Source of the DNA: Qipengyuania sp. YIM B01966
Lineage (GTDB): Bacteria > Pseudomonadota > Alphaproteobacteria > Sphingomonadales > Sphingomonadaceae
Length of the DNA: 64,000 nucleotides
Assembly (NCBI RefSeq): GCF_016461955.1
Contig: NZ_JADMNM010000002.1
Coordinates: forward strand, 186,001-250,000
Reading direction: 5' to 3'
The notes below the pieces were generated by a model. It searched no databases. It had not been told where the DNA came from and saw only the letters and a list, made by a program, of their open reading frames with translations. This document shows, one piece after another, positions 25,387 through 34,237 of this stretch. The translations under genes and the position numbers were made by a program. Numbering within the stretch: the stretch's first letter is position 1; every line of letters begins with the position of its first letter.

Positions 25387-26159
25387 CCCGGCGGCAGTTC
25401 TTCTTCCCGTCGCGGGGCAATCTGCTGGCCGCCACGCTGGACGAAGGGGCATTACCAACGGCGCTATTGATCGTCACCGGCGGCAACGAGATTCGCGCGG
25501 GCGCCTTTGCCGGCCAGGCGCAGCTCGCCGCTCGAATTGCTCAAGCAGGCTACCCTGTCCTGCGCTACGATCGCGCGGGCGTCGGGGATAGCGGCGGGGT
25601 CAATCGTGGATATCGCGACGGCATTGAGGATATTCCGGCGGCGGTCGCCGCGCTGCGCCAGCATATCCCGCAGGTCGAGCGAATTGTCGGGTTCGGCAAT
25701 TGCGATGCCGCCACCGCGCTGGCGTTCGGCCCGAAAGACGCTTTTGCCGCGCTTGTCCTCGCCAATCCGTGGACCTTTGCCAGCGAAACGGCGCCGGATC
25801 ATACGCCCGCCGCAATCCGCCAGCGTTATGCCGCGCGGCTGCGCGACCCCCGCCAATGGCAGCGGTTGCTGAGTGGGGGTGTTGACGTCGGCAAGCTGGT
25901 TTCGGGGCTTCGGCGGGCCGCCTCGCCCGGCACACCCCCCCTCGCCGAGGAAATGCGCCACGCCCTCGCCGCGTATGACCGGCCCGTGCGGTTCCTGTTG
26001 GCCGGGCGCGACCGGACGGCGGCCGCCTTTCGCGAACACTGGCCCGCCGGCGATAGGCGGATCGAACCGTGCCCCGGCGCCAGCCACGCCTTTGTCGAGC
26101 CCGCTGCGCGCGACTGGCTGACGGCACGATTGCTCGACCTCTTGGCCGCTAGCGGGTGA
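25383..26159 (+). CDS. Hydrolase 1, exosortase A system-associated
   Basis: Alpha/beta hydrolase of 258 aa, TIGR03100-like. The oxyanion/strand 3 region LLIVTGGNEIRAG, RYDRAGVGDSGG and the nucleophile elbow GFGNCDAAT are clear; the nucleophile position is Cys107, not Ser. The acid is likely in LLAGRDRTAA and the base is His in PGASHAF. The start is GTG 25383, overlapping the hydrolase 2 stop. The gene ends the plus-strand accessory operon and overlaps the convergent methyltransferase gene by 11 bases. Possible roles are thioester release from the carrier protein or transfer to an acceptor; both are inference. Confidence 0.88.
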   Translation: MTRRQFFFPSRGNLLAATLDEGALPTALLIVTGGNEIRAGAFAGQAQLAARIAQAGYPVLRYDRAGVGDSGGVNRGYRDGIEDIPAAVAALRQHIPQVERIVGFGNCDAATALAFGPKDAFAALVLANPWTFASETAPDHTPAAIRQRYAARLRDPRQWQRLLSGGVDVGKLVSGLRRAASPGTPPLAEEMRHALAAYDRPVRFLLAGRDRTAAAFREHWPAGDRRIEPCPGASHAFVEPAARDWLTARLLDLLAASG

Positions 26160-27345
26160 ACAGACTGGCGAGCTCGACATGGGTCGACCAGCGGAACTGG
26201 CCGACGGGGCGGACCTCCTCCAGCCGATAACCAGCCGCGACCAGCACCGCCGCGTCGCGTGCCCAGGTGGCGGGGTTGCAGCTGACATAGACGATGCGCG
26301 GCACGCGGGACGCAGCGAGGTGCTGTATCTGCTCGCGCGCGCCGGCGCGGGGCGGATCGAGCACGATCGCTTCGAAACGGTCCAACTCGTCAGGCAATAA
26401 AGGGTTGCGGAACAGGTCGCGGTGCATCGCGAAAACCGGTACGCCGGCAGCCGCAGCGCCCGCCTTGAGCGCCAGGTGCGCTTCCCGCGCGGCCTCCACC
26501 GCCAGCACTTTGCGCGGCCCCGCCACCGCGCAGGCGAAGGTGCCCAGCCCGGCGAACAGGTCGGCAACTGCCCCGGCGCCTGCGAGCCATGTGCGCGCGG
26601 CATCTGTCAGCGTGGCTTCGCCATCCGCCGTCGCCTGAAGAAAACTGCCAGGTGGAAACGGCACAGCGACCTGGCCCAGCGTGACTGTCAGCGGGCGCGG
26701 CTCCCACTGGGCTTCCGGCCCATAGCCCTGATCGACCGTGATCCGCGCCAGCGCGTTCTGCTCGGCAAAGGCGGTCAGTCCCTCGATCGCCGCAAGATCG
26801 CCCAACTGCCAATTGCTCAATCCGCAATCGACGCCCTGATCGGTCAGCGTCAGCGTGATATCACCCGCCCAGCGTTTTTGTGTCTGCGCAACGAGCCGGC
26901 GCAGCGGCGCAACCAGCGCGAACAGCGCCGGGTGCAGGACATGGCACTCGCGCATATCGACGATACGATTGGACGCGGCCTCGCGAAAGCCGAGCGTGGC
27001 ACTCCCGCCCATCGCCGCGTGCAGCGTGGCCCGCCGGCGGGTGCGCGGGGGCGACAGGTGCGGCGCGGCGATTTGCCCCGGCGACACCCCCTGCGCCTCG
27101 GCGGCGTGCTTGATTCGTTCGGTGATGAAGCCCGCAATGGCGACATCGTCGGCGTGCTGGAGTTGGCACGCGCCGCATTCCGGAAAATGCCGGCATGGCG
27201 GCGCGGCGCGGTGCGGGCCGGGTACGAGCGCGCCTTCTGGCGTCACGACGTCACCCGTCACGCCGCCCGCCATGTGGCGCCCGCTGCGGGTCACGCCATC
27301 GCCGCGCGCGGCGACGCGGATTACGGGATCGTCGGCAACGCTCAC
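26149..27345 (-). CDS. Class I RNA m5U methyltransferase (RlmD/TrmA family)
   Basis: SAM-dependent RNA uracil-C5 methyltransferase of 398 aa. The [4Fe-4S] ligands are visible as C51, C57, C60 (CRHFPECGACQLQH) and C134 (MRECHVLHP), as in RlmD. The SAM site is VADLFAGLGTFA, the catalytic Cys is C356 in YVSCNPATWARD, and IVLDPPRAGA precedes it. Relatives methylate 23S rRNA U1939 or U747. It appears to lack a full N-terminal TRAM domain but has a short VIRVAARGDG segment in its place. Start GTG 27345 overlaps the upstream gene (GTGA). Confidence 0.92.
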   Translation of the reverse strand: MSVADDPVIRVAARGDGVTRSGRHMAGGVTGDVVTPEGALVPGPHRAAPPCRHFPECGACQLQHADDVAIAGFITERIKHAAEAQGVSPGQIAAPHLSPPRTRRRATLHAAMGGSATLGFREAASNRIVDMRECHVLHPALFALVAPLRRLVAQTQKRWAGDITLTLTDQGVDCGLSNWQLGDLAAIEGLTAFAEQNALARITVDQGYGPEAQWEPRPLTVTLGQVAVPFPPGSFLQATADGEATLTDAARTWLAGAGAVADLFAGLGTFACAVAGPRKVLAVEAAREAHLALKAGAAAAGVPVFAMHRDLFRNPLLPDELDRFEAIVLDPPRAGAREQIQHLAASRVPRIVYVSCNPATWARDAAVLVAAGYRLEEVRPVGQFRWSTHVELASLFTR

Positions 27346-28748
27346 AGGCAGGCGGCGTAGGCCCGCGCAACCTGCCCGGCAAGCCCGCCAGCGGTGAAGG
27401 CGGGCCCGGCAAGGCGCGCCGCCTCGCCATGCAGCCATACACCTTGCGCGGCGGCCTGATCTGGGTCGGCAGCTGTGGCGAGCCGGCTGGCGATGATCCC
27501 CGCCAGCACATCGCCGCTGCCGGCGACCGACAGCCACGGGCTGGCGCGGGGCGCAAGATGCATCCCACCCCCGGGCGCGGCGATCGCCGCATTCGGCCCC
27601 TTCGCCACCACCACGGCGCTGGCAACACTCGCCAACGTAGCCGCGCGGCGGTGCATCGGGGCCCGCGCGTCATGCTCCAACCCGAAGGCCTGCTCGAGCT
27701 TGCGCAACTCGCCCTCATGCGGCGTCAGGATCAGTGATCCCGCCCGCTGCCGGGCCTCTGGATCTAGCAGCGCAAGGGCGTCAGCATCGAGCACGCAAGG
27801 GGTGCCGGACGCCAGTGCCTCGCCCAATGCCGCATGGGCTCCGATATCGCGCCCCAGCCCCGGCCCGACCAGCAGCGCGCGATAGCGGCCATCCGATAGC
27901 GCCTCGGCCAGCGGCCTTTCATCAGCGACCAGCTCGGCAGGCAGCGCCAGATCGCGGCTGTGGGGGCCAAGCAGCCGGACATATCCGGCGCCTGCCCGCA
28001 TCGCCGCCTCGGCCGCGAGGCGGGCCGCGCCGGGCATCGTGCCTGTGACGATCCCCAGCAGACCGCGGGTGTATTTGTGCGCGTCCGCTGCCGGAGCGGC
28101 GAGCTGGGGCTTGTCCAGCACAAGCGCGGCATCTGCGCGTGATCCGATACCGATCTCGACCAGTGCCAACCGTCCCATGAGCGCAGCAGCCGGCATGGTG
28201 AAATGGGCATATTTCCACGCGCCGAGCGCCACCGTCAGGTCGTAGCGCGGCACCGGACCCAAGGGCTGCCCGTCATCGCTGGCAATATTGCTTGGCACGT
28301 CAACCGCCACGCTGTGCCGATGGGTCGCAGCGAGTTGCGCGATGAGCGCCGCCCAGCGATTATCGACCGGGCGGGTAAGACCGCTGCCGAACAGGCAATC
28401 GACAAACACGTCGCCGCCCCCGGCCGCGTCGGGCGGGGTCACCCTGCCCTGCCACGCCGCGCGGGCCACCTGTGCGGCCTTTGTGGCAGGGGCAGCGGCC
28501 GCGATCACCGTCACCCGCGCGCCCCGGCGGCGCAATTCCTCGGCGATGACATAGCCGTCACCGCCATTATTGCCCGGCCCGCACAGGATGGTAACCGCGC
28601 CGCGCCCGGCTATGCGCCAAATCCATTGCGCCGCCCCGGCGCCGGCGCGCTGCATCAATTCTTCGACCGGGATGCCTGCATCGATCAGGCCCTGCTCGGC
28701 CGCCTGCATTTGCGCGACCGTGAGGATCTGGTCGGCGCCCATCGGCAT
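27342..28748 (-). CDS. nnrD: Bifunctional NAD(P)H-hydrate epimerase / ADP-dependent NAD(P)H-hydrate dehydratase
   Basis: Metabolite-repair enzyme of 468 aa that restores hydrated NAD(P)H. The N-terminal YjeF_N epimerase domain has LCGPGNNGGDGYVIAEELRRRG and DCLFGSGLTRPV. The C-terminal ribokinase-like dehydratase domain has LLVGPGLG, LTPHEGELRKLE, VVAKGPNA and the catalytic AGSGDVLAG. Fusion of both domains is the E. coli Nnr arrangement. ATG 28748 shares its A with the TGA of the upstream lipoprotein gene; GTG 28751 is an alternative. Confidence 0.95.
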   Translation of the reverse strand: MPMGADQILTVAQMQAAEQGLIDAGIPVEELMQRAGAGAAQWIWRIAGRGAVTILCGPGNNGGDGYVIAEELRRRGARVTVIAAAAPATKAAQVARAAWQGRVTPPDAAGGGDVFVDCLFGSGLTRPVDNRWAALIAQLAATHRHSVAVDVPSNIASDDGQPLGPVPRYDLTVALGAWKYAHFTMPAAALMGRLALVEIGIGSRADAALVLDKPQLAAPAADAHKYTRGLLGIVTGTMPGAARLAAEAAMRAGAGYVRLLGPHSRDLALPAELVADERPLAEALSDGRYRALLVGPGLGRDIGAHAALGEALASGTPCVLDADALALLDPEARQRAGSLILTPHEGELRKLEQAFGLEHDARAPMHRRAATLASVASAVVVAKGPNAAIAAPGGGMHLAPRASPWLSVAGSGDVLAGIIASRLATAADPDQAAAQGVWLHGEAARLAGPAFTAGGLAGQVARAYAACL

Positions 28749-29098
28749 CACTCGCGCGCGCCAGCAGGCAGGCTGTAGCTGTCGCCCGCAATCGTTATCT
28801 CGAGCGTTCCGCCGCCAAAGGTCTGCCGCACCGCGTCGGCCCCGTCGAGCGCCGCCAACCCCGAACCGTCGGCGGCTTCTCGAAAGCGTCGGAAGCCGCC
28901 ATCGGGATGGCGGATAATCAATATCTTGCCGTCAGAAATTACACGGCGTTCGACGAAACATTGCTGCGGCGTATCAGATCCGCCAACCTGACAAGCGATT
29001 GCCTGGGAACCGGGCTCTGCCGGCGCCTGCATGGGCGGGTCCGAACAGCCGGCGAGGCTTACCAGTGCCGCCCCGCTGGCGAGGCTAGATATCCGCAT
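28748..29098 (-). CDS. Small predicted lipoprotein, unknown function
   Basis: A 116-aa protein not recognised beyond its signal. It begins [20 protein letters not shown], a lipoprotein signal peptide with lipobox LAGC (C18), followed by a Pro/Ala/Gln linker. A compact domain follows, containing two cysteines (ACQVGG and QCFVERR) that could form a disulfide, then [13 protein letters not shown] and [16 protein letters not shown]. It overlaps ilvD by 14 bases and touches the hydrate-repair gene, so it is co-transcribed with housekeeping metabolism. Similar small lipoproteins are common in sphingomonads but uncharacterised. Confidence 0.8.
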   Translation of the reverse strand: MRISSLASGAALVSLAGCSDPPMQAPAEPGSQAIACQVGGSDTPQQCFVERRVISDGKILIIRHPDGGFRRFREAADGSGLAALDGADAVRQTFGGGTLEITIAGDSYSLPAGARE

Positions 29099-30815
29099 AG
29101 CAGCGGGTTTCCGCGACGGCGCCGGGATGGGTGATAGCGCCCTTGCTGGCCGGGCCGACATTCTGGGCATAACGCCACAGCGCGCCCGAACCATATTCCG
29201 TCGGGCGCCGCTCCCAGCGCTCGTGCCGAGCTGCCAGGACATCGGCGGATACCGCCAAGTCAATCGTCCCCGCCTCGGCATCGATGCTGATGATATCCCC
29301 ATCCTCGACCAGGGCAATCGGGCCGCCTTCGGCCGCTTCGGGCCCGACATGGCCGATGCAGAAGCCCCGCGTCGCGCCGGAGAAGCGCCCATCGGTGATC
29401 AACGCGACCTTCTCGCCCATGCCCTGCCCGTAGAGCGCGGCGGTGGTCGCCAGCATCTCGCGCATTCCGGGGCCGCCCTTCGGCCCTTCATTGCGGATCA
29501 CGATGACGCTGCCATCCTCGATCGTACGCGCCTCGACGGCGGCAAAGGCATCTTCCTCGCACTCGAACACCCGCGCCGGTCCGCTGAATTGCAGCCGGTC
29601 CATTCCGGCGACCTTGACGATCGCGCCGTCCGGCGCGAGCGATCCCTTGAGGCCCACCACCCCGCCGGTTGCGCTCAAGGGCGCGCTAAAGGCGTGAATC
29701 ACCTTTTGGTCAGGGTTCCAAGTGACCTCTTCAATATTCTCGCCAAGAGTGCGGCCCGTCACAGTCATTGGCGATGGGTCGAGAAGTCCACCATCAAGCA
29801 GCGTCTTCATCACCATGTACACTCCGCCGGCATCATGCATATCCTTGGCGACATATTGCCCGCCCGGTTTCAAGTCAGCCACATAGGGCGTTGATTTGAA
29901 TATCTCCGCAACGTCAAAAAGATCGAATTCGATGCCGCATTCGTTAGCCATCGCTGGCAGATGGAGCGCGGCGTTTGTGCTGCCCCCCGTCGCCGCGACC
30001 ACGCGGGCGGCGTTTTCAAATGCGGCGCGGGTGCAGATGTCACGCGGACGCAGATTGCGCGCCAGCAAGTCCATAACCTGCCGCCCCGCCGCAATCGCGA
30101 TTTCCTCGCGCGATTTATACGGGGCCGGCGCCATGTTGCTGTTCGGCAAGGACAAGCCGATTGCCTCACCCACGCAGGCCATGGTGTTGGCGGTGAACTG
30201 GCCGCCGCAGGCGCCGTGTCCGGGGCAGGCGACTTTCTCGAGCGCGGTCAACCTGGCCAGCGGGCAGTTACCCGCCGCGTGCTGACCAACCGCCTCGAAC
30301 ACGTCCACAACGGTGACATCATGGTCCTCAAACCGGCCAGGAAGGATCGAACCGCCATAGACAAAGATCGACGGGACATTGAGCCGCAGCATCGCCATCA
30401 TCATGCCAGGGAGGCTCTTGTCGCAGCCGGCGAACCCGACCAGCGCGTCGTAGCAATGGCCGCGGACCGACAATTCGATGGAATCGGCGATCACCTCGCG
30501 GCTGACTAGGCTGGCCTTCATACCCTGATGGCCCATGGCGATGCCGTCGGTAACGGTGATGGTGTTGAACCGGCGCGGCGTGCCCCCGCCCTGTTCCACC
30601 CCCTGCCGGCAGATATCGGCCTGGGCATCGAGCGTGGTGTTGCACGGCGCGCTGTCATTGCCCGCGCTGGCAATGGCGACGAACGGGCGGGCGATCTCAT
30701 CCTCGCTCATCCCCATTGCGTAGTAATAGGAACGATGCGGCGCCCGTTCCGGCCCGACCGAGACATGGCGGCTCGGCAGTCTGCTTTTGTCGAAACGCGG
30801 CGGCGAGGCGGTCAT
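29085..30815 (-). CDS. ilvD: Dihydroxy-acid dehydratase
   Basis: Fe-S dehydratase of branched-chain amino acid synthesis, 576 aa, acting on 2,3-dihydroxy-isovalerate and -methylvalerate. Cluster cysteines C58 (NDSAPCNTT), C131 ([11 protein letters not shown]) and C203 ([12 protein letters not shown]) are present, as is [13 protein letters not shown] and the late motif [22 protein letters not shown]. Full length. A GGGAG ribosome-binding site precedes ATG 30815. It leads the minus-strand group ilvD, lipoprotein, nnr, RNA methyltransferase. Confidence 0.97.
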   Translation of the reverse strand: MTASPPRFDKSRLPSRHVSVGPERAPHRSYYYAMGMSEDEIARPFVAIASAGNDSAPCNTTLDAQADICRQGVEQGGGTPRRFNTITVTDGIAMGHQGMKASLVSREVIADSIELSVRGHCYDALVGFAGCDKSLPGMMMAMLRLNVPSIFVYGGSILPGRFEDHDVTVVDVFEAVGQHAAGNCPLARLTALEKVACPGHGACGGQFTANTMACVGEAIGLSLPNSNMAPAPYKSREEIAIAAGRQVMDLLARNLRPRDICTRAAFENAARVVAATGGSTNAALHLPAMANECGIEFDLFDVAEIFKSTPYVADLKPGGQYVAKDMHDAGGVYMVMKTLLDGGLLDPSPMTVTGRTLGENIEEVTWNPDQKVIHAFSAPLSATGGVVGLKGSLAPDGAIVKVAGMDRLQFSGPARVFECEEDAFAAVEARTIEDGSVIVIRNEGPKGGPGMREMLATTAALYGQGMGEKVALITDGRFSGATRGFCIGHVGPEAAEGGPIALVEDGDIISIDAEAGTIDLAVSADVLAARHERWERRPTEYGSGALWRYAQNVGPASKGAITHPGAVAETRCYADI

Positions 30816-30866
30816 GCTGGGCTCCCTGTCGGCATCCCCGTCACCTTGCGGAGGCGGCAGCCGGGG

Positions 30867-31592
30867 TCAAGCGTCGGCGGCTAGGTGTCGGCATAGCCGA
30901 TCTATTATCCCGGCCCACCATCGGTGCGAGGCGCTGCAGGCCACCAGATCCTGCCGCAATTCCAGCCCGAGATAGGAGATGCCGCGCGCCTCGGCGTGGC
31001 GGTCCATCGTATAGTTCAGCAAGCGCCCCGAATAAGGCTGCTGGTCGCCGACCACGAGCCCCTGTCCGGCAAGCCAGGGAATGGCGCTCCGCGCCGCGCG
31101 CTCGTCGCGATTATACAGCACGCCGACCTGCCACGGCCGCGCCTCGTCCGGATGGCTCGCGAGCGACGGGGTGAAGGAATGGAGCGAGACGATCAGCGCC
31201 GGCGACACCCTATCGAGCAGTTCGGCCAGCGCCCGATGATAGGGGGTATGGAACTGCTCGATCCGCGCAAGATGGCCGGCATGGTCGATGAAATTGCCCG
31301 GAACGGCATGGCCGTCGCTCGCCACCGGAATGGCCGCCGGGGCGTGCGGGTCGCGGTTGAGATCTACCACCAACCGGCTGATATGGCCGACAATAGCTGC
31401 GTAGCCAAACTGCTCCGTCAATATCTCGGCGACCGCCAGCACGCCGATATCGACGGCGACGTGCTGATCAAGCAGCGCATCATCGATGCCCAAATTGATA
31501 TCGTCGGGCACGCGGTTGGAGGCGTGGTCCGACACGATGAGCACCCCGCCCGCTCGCGGCGTGCCGAGGATGCGCCAGCTTTCGCCGCTCAT
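30867..31592 (-). CDS. N-formylglutamate amidohydrolase family protein
   Basis: A 241-aa protein of the FGase family, which hydrolyses N-formyl-amino acids such as N-formylglutamate in histidine degradation. Characteristic segments are VLIVSDHASNRVP (about 18-30), the DIGV and HISRLVVDLNRDP region, and LIVSLHSFTP followed by VGVLYNRD. No hut genes are adjacent, so its role may be different. ATG 31592 overlaps the ispE stop (ATGA). Confidence 0.9.
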   Translation of the reverse strand: MSGESWRILGTPRAGGVLIVSDHASNRVPDDINLGIDDALLDQHVAVDIGVLAVAEILTEQFGYAAIVGHISRLVVDLNRDPHAPAAIPVASDGHAVPGNFIDHAGHLARIEQFHTPYHRALAELLDRVSPALIVSLHSFTPSLASHPDEARPWQVGVLYNRDERAARSAIPWLAGQGLVVGDQQPYSGRLLNYTMDRHAEARGISYLGLELRQDLVACSASHRWWAGIIDRLCRHLAADA

Positions 31593-32545
31593 GACAGCCG
31601 GGTGGCGAGGTGCCACCAGCCGGGCCGCGCGGCGGCGATCGCGTGCGCCGCCCGGTCACGCTCGGCTGCCGAGCCGAACAGCGCGAAGCATGTTGCCCCC
31701 GAACCCGACATACGCGGACCGATTGCGCCAGGCTGCGCGGCTAATGCTTGGAGCACATCGCCGATCACCGGGGCGAGCATACGTGCCGCAGGTTCCAGAT
31801 CGTTCCGGCCAAACTCCAGCACGTCGCCGAACAGTCCCGAGGGCAAGGACGAACCGACCACTCCGTTCCACCGGGCAAAAACGTCCGCAGTCGACAAGGC
31901 AACAAGCGGATTGACCAGCAGCACCGGCCAATCGCGATAAGCGCGATCATACAGCATGGCGAAATCCTCGCCCCGCCCGGTAATCCGCTTCGGCCACGGA
32001 TGCATGCACGGGGCGACATCGGCACCAAGCTCGGCTGCGAGCGGGGTGAGGATAGCCGCATCATCAGGCAATTCCCAAAGCTCGGTCAGGAGGTCAATGG
32101 TCGCGGCGGCATCGGCCGACCCGCCTCCGATCCCGGATGCGACGGGCAGGTTCTTCACGAGCGTTATGGCGGCGCCGCGCGAGGCGCCGTAATGATGCCG
32201 GACGATGTCCCGTTCGGTCACGCGCATCGGGCTGGCATTGCTGGCGCCAATTTCGAACCGCATTTCTACAGCGGGTTTCGGCTCGTCGCGGCGGAAAGCC
32301 TCGTCGACCGCGCGGGCCGCCCGCAGCACCAGATTATCTTCGCCCGCCGACAGGCCGGCGGCGAAGGGTCCGGTCAGGGTGAGACTCAGCGTATCGGCCG
32401 GTTCCACCCACAGCTCGTCACCATCGACGCAATGAACGAAGATCGAATCGAGCTCGTGATAGCCGTCCGCCCGCTTGCCGGTGATGTGCAGCGCGAGGTT
32501 CAGCTTGGCGCGCGCAACCTTACATATTCGGGTAATTCGGCCCAC
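31589..32545 (-). CDS. ispE: 4-diphosphocytidyl-2-C-methyl-D-erythritol kinase
   Basis: GHMP kinase of the non-mevalonate isoprenoid pathway, 318 aa. ARAKLNLALHITGKRADGYHELDS is the substrate-binding start; the ATP loop is LPVASGIGGGSADAAAT; the C-terminal GHMP motif is GPRMSGSGATCFALF. It is longer than many IspE proteins because of an insert around EIGASNASPMRVTERDIVRHH. GTG 32545 is the only start that keeps the conserved N-terminus and gives a 26-base overlap with the ETF-QO gene. Essential in most alphaproteobacteria. Confidence 0.95.
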   Translation of the reverse strand: MGRITRICKVARAKLNLALHITGKRADGYHELDSIFVHCVDGDELWVEPADTLSLTLTGPFAAGLSAGEDNLVLRAARAVDEAFRRDEPKPAVEMRFEIGASNASPMRVTERDIVRHHYGASRGAAITLVKNLPVASGIGGGSADAAATIDLLTELWELPDDAAILTPLAAELGADVAPCMHPWPKRITGRGEDFAMLYDRAYRDWPVLLVNPLVALSTADVFARWNGVVGSSLPSGLFGDVLEFGRNDLEPAARMLAPVIGDVLQALAAQPGAIGPRMSGSGATCFALFGSAAERDRAAHAIAAARPGWWHLATRLS

Positions 32546-34166
32546 CGCCGCCCTCCGGCGTCGTCCAGGTGATGTTCTGGTTGGGATCCTTAATGTCGCA
32601 GGTCTTGCAGTGGACGCAGTTCTGCGAATTGATCACGAAGCGCGGTGCGCCTTCTTCCACCCCGACCCATTCATAGACCCCGGCCGGGCAATAGCGGGTG
32701 GACGGGCCAGCGTAGACCCTAAGCTCGCTCTCGCGCTGCAAATCCATATCGTGCACCTTGAGGTGGCACGGCTGGTCCTCGGCATGGTTGGTATACGAAT
32801 AGGCGACCGAGGTCAGCCGGTCGAAGCTGAGCACGCCATCGGGCTTGGGATAGGCGATGGGCTTGTAGAAATCGGCACGATGGAGGTTTTCGTAATCCGC
32901 CTCGTGGCCCATACTGATCGGCAGCCCGATGCCGAGCGTCCTCATCCACATATCGGCGCCGGCGATCACCGTGCCGAGCACGCCTCCAAACTTGGCCACC
33001 GCCGGTTCGGCATTCTGCACCAGCTTCAACTCGGTGGCGATCCAGCTCGATCGGACGGCTGTGTCGTAATCGTCGAGTTGCGTATGCTGCGCGCCGGCAG
33101 CAATCGCCGCAGCGATGCTCTCGGCCGCCAGCATCCCGCTTTTGAGCGCGGTATGCGTGCCCTTGATCCGGGGCACATTGACGAAGCCCGCCGCGCAGCC
33201 GATCAGCGCGCCGCCGGGGAAAGCGAGCTGGGGCACCGACTGCCAGCCGCCTTCATTGATCGCGCGCGCGCCATAAGCCACGCGCTTCCCGCCTTCGAGG
33301 ATTTCAGCAATCGCCGGGTGGTGTTTCCAGCGCTGGAATTCCTGGAACGGATAGACGTAGGGGTTCTTGTAATCGAGCGCGGTGACGAAGCCGAGCGCGA
33401 CCTGCCCGCCCGCCTGATGATAGATGAACCCGCCGCCCCAGCTGTCGCTTTCCGATAGCGGCCAGCCCTGCGTGTGGACCACCCGGCCCGGCACGTGCTT
33501 GTCCGGCGCGATGTCCCAGATTTCCTTGATTCCCAGGCCATAGACCTGCGGCTGGCAATCGCGTTCGAGATCGAACTTAGCCTTGGCGATCTTGGTCAGG
33601 CTGCCGCGCGCCCCTTCGGCCAGCAGCGTGTATTTGGCATGGATTTCCATGCCCGGCTGGTAGTCGCCCTTATGGCTGCCATCGGCGGCAACGCCCATGT
33701 CCTGCGTGACAACGCCGGTGACCACGCCATTATCGTTGAACAGCAATTCGGCAGCGGGGAAGCCGGGGAAAACCATCACACCGAGTTCTTCCGCGCGCTC
33801 GGCGAGCCAGCGGCACAGGCTGGCGAGCGAACCGGTGTAATTGCCCTTGTTGCTCATCAGCGGGGGCATCATCAGGTGCGGCATGTCCCACTTGCCCCTG
33901 GCGGTGAGTGCCCAGTGCCAGTTGTCGGTGACCGGCGTCTGCCCCATCGGGCAATCGGTCTCGCGCCAATCGGGCAGCAGTTCATCCATCGCGCGCGGAT
34001 CGAACACCGCGCCCGACAGGATATGCGCGCCGATCTCCGAGCCCTTTTCCAGCAGGACGATTTCGAGCTCCGCATTGATCTGCTTGAGGCGGATCGCCGC
34101 CCCCAGCCCGGCAATGCCGCCGCCGACGATCACCACGTCGCAGGGCATTGATTCGCGTTCGCTCAT
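32520..34166 (-). CDS. Electron transfer flavoprotein-ubiquinone oxidoreductase
   Basis: Membrane-associated flavoprotein of 548 aa that passes electrons from ETF to ubiquinone during fatty-acid and amino-acid oxidation. The FAD-binding GGGIAGLGAAIRLKQ lies near the N-terminus, GAHILSGAVFDP follows, and the C-terminal [4Fe-4S] motif NCVHCKTCDIKDP is intact, ending in GGGGPNYPNM, the family's usual terminus. ATG 34166. It diverges from the gene at 34238 across 71 bases in which I see no clear regulatory site. Confidence 0.97.
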   Translation of the reverse strand: MSERESMPCDVVIVGGGIAGLGAAIRLKQINAELEIVLLEKGSEIGAHILSGAVFDPRAMDELLPDWRETDCPMGQTPVTDNWHWALTARGKWDMPHLMMPPLMSNKGNYTGSLASLCRWLAERAEELGVMVFPGFPAAELLFNDNGVVTGVVTQDMGVAADGSHKGDYQPGMEIHAKYTLLAEGARGSLTKIAKAKFDLERDCQPQVYGLGIKEIWDIAPDKHVPGRVVHTQGWPLSESDSWGGGFIYHQAGGQVALGFVTALDYKNPYVYPFQEFQRWKHHPAIAEILEGGKRVAYGARAINEGGWQSVPQLAFPGGALIGCAAGFVNVPRIKGTHTALKSGMLAAESIAAAIAAGAQHTQLDDYDTAVRSSWIATELKLVQNAEPAVAKFGGVLGTVIAGADMWMRTLGIGLPISMGHEADYENLHRADFYKPIAYPKPDGVLSFDRLTSVAYSYTNHAEDQPCHLKVHDMDLQRESELRVYAGPSTRYCPAGVYEWVGVEEGAPRFVINSQNCVHCKTCDIKDPNQNITWTTPEGGGGPNYPNM

Positions 34167-34237
34167 CCTGTCGGTTCCTTTGTTGGCGTGCCCCTTGCCT
34201 TGATTGCTGCTGCGTTTGAGGTCAAGACCTGCGGCCT

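Noticed and set aside
34167-34237. LexA box before the UDG-like gene
   Set aside because: Only one GTTC half-site is present; the second half at the right spacing reads GGCG.
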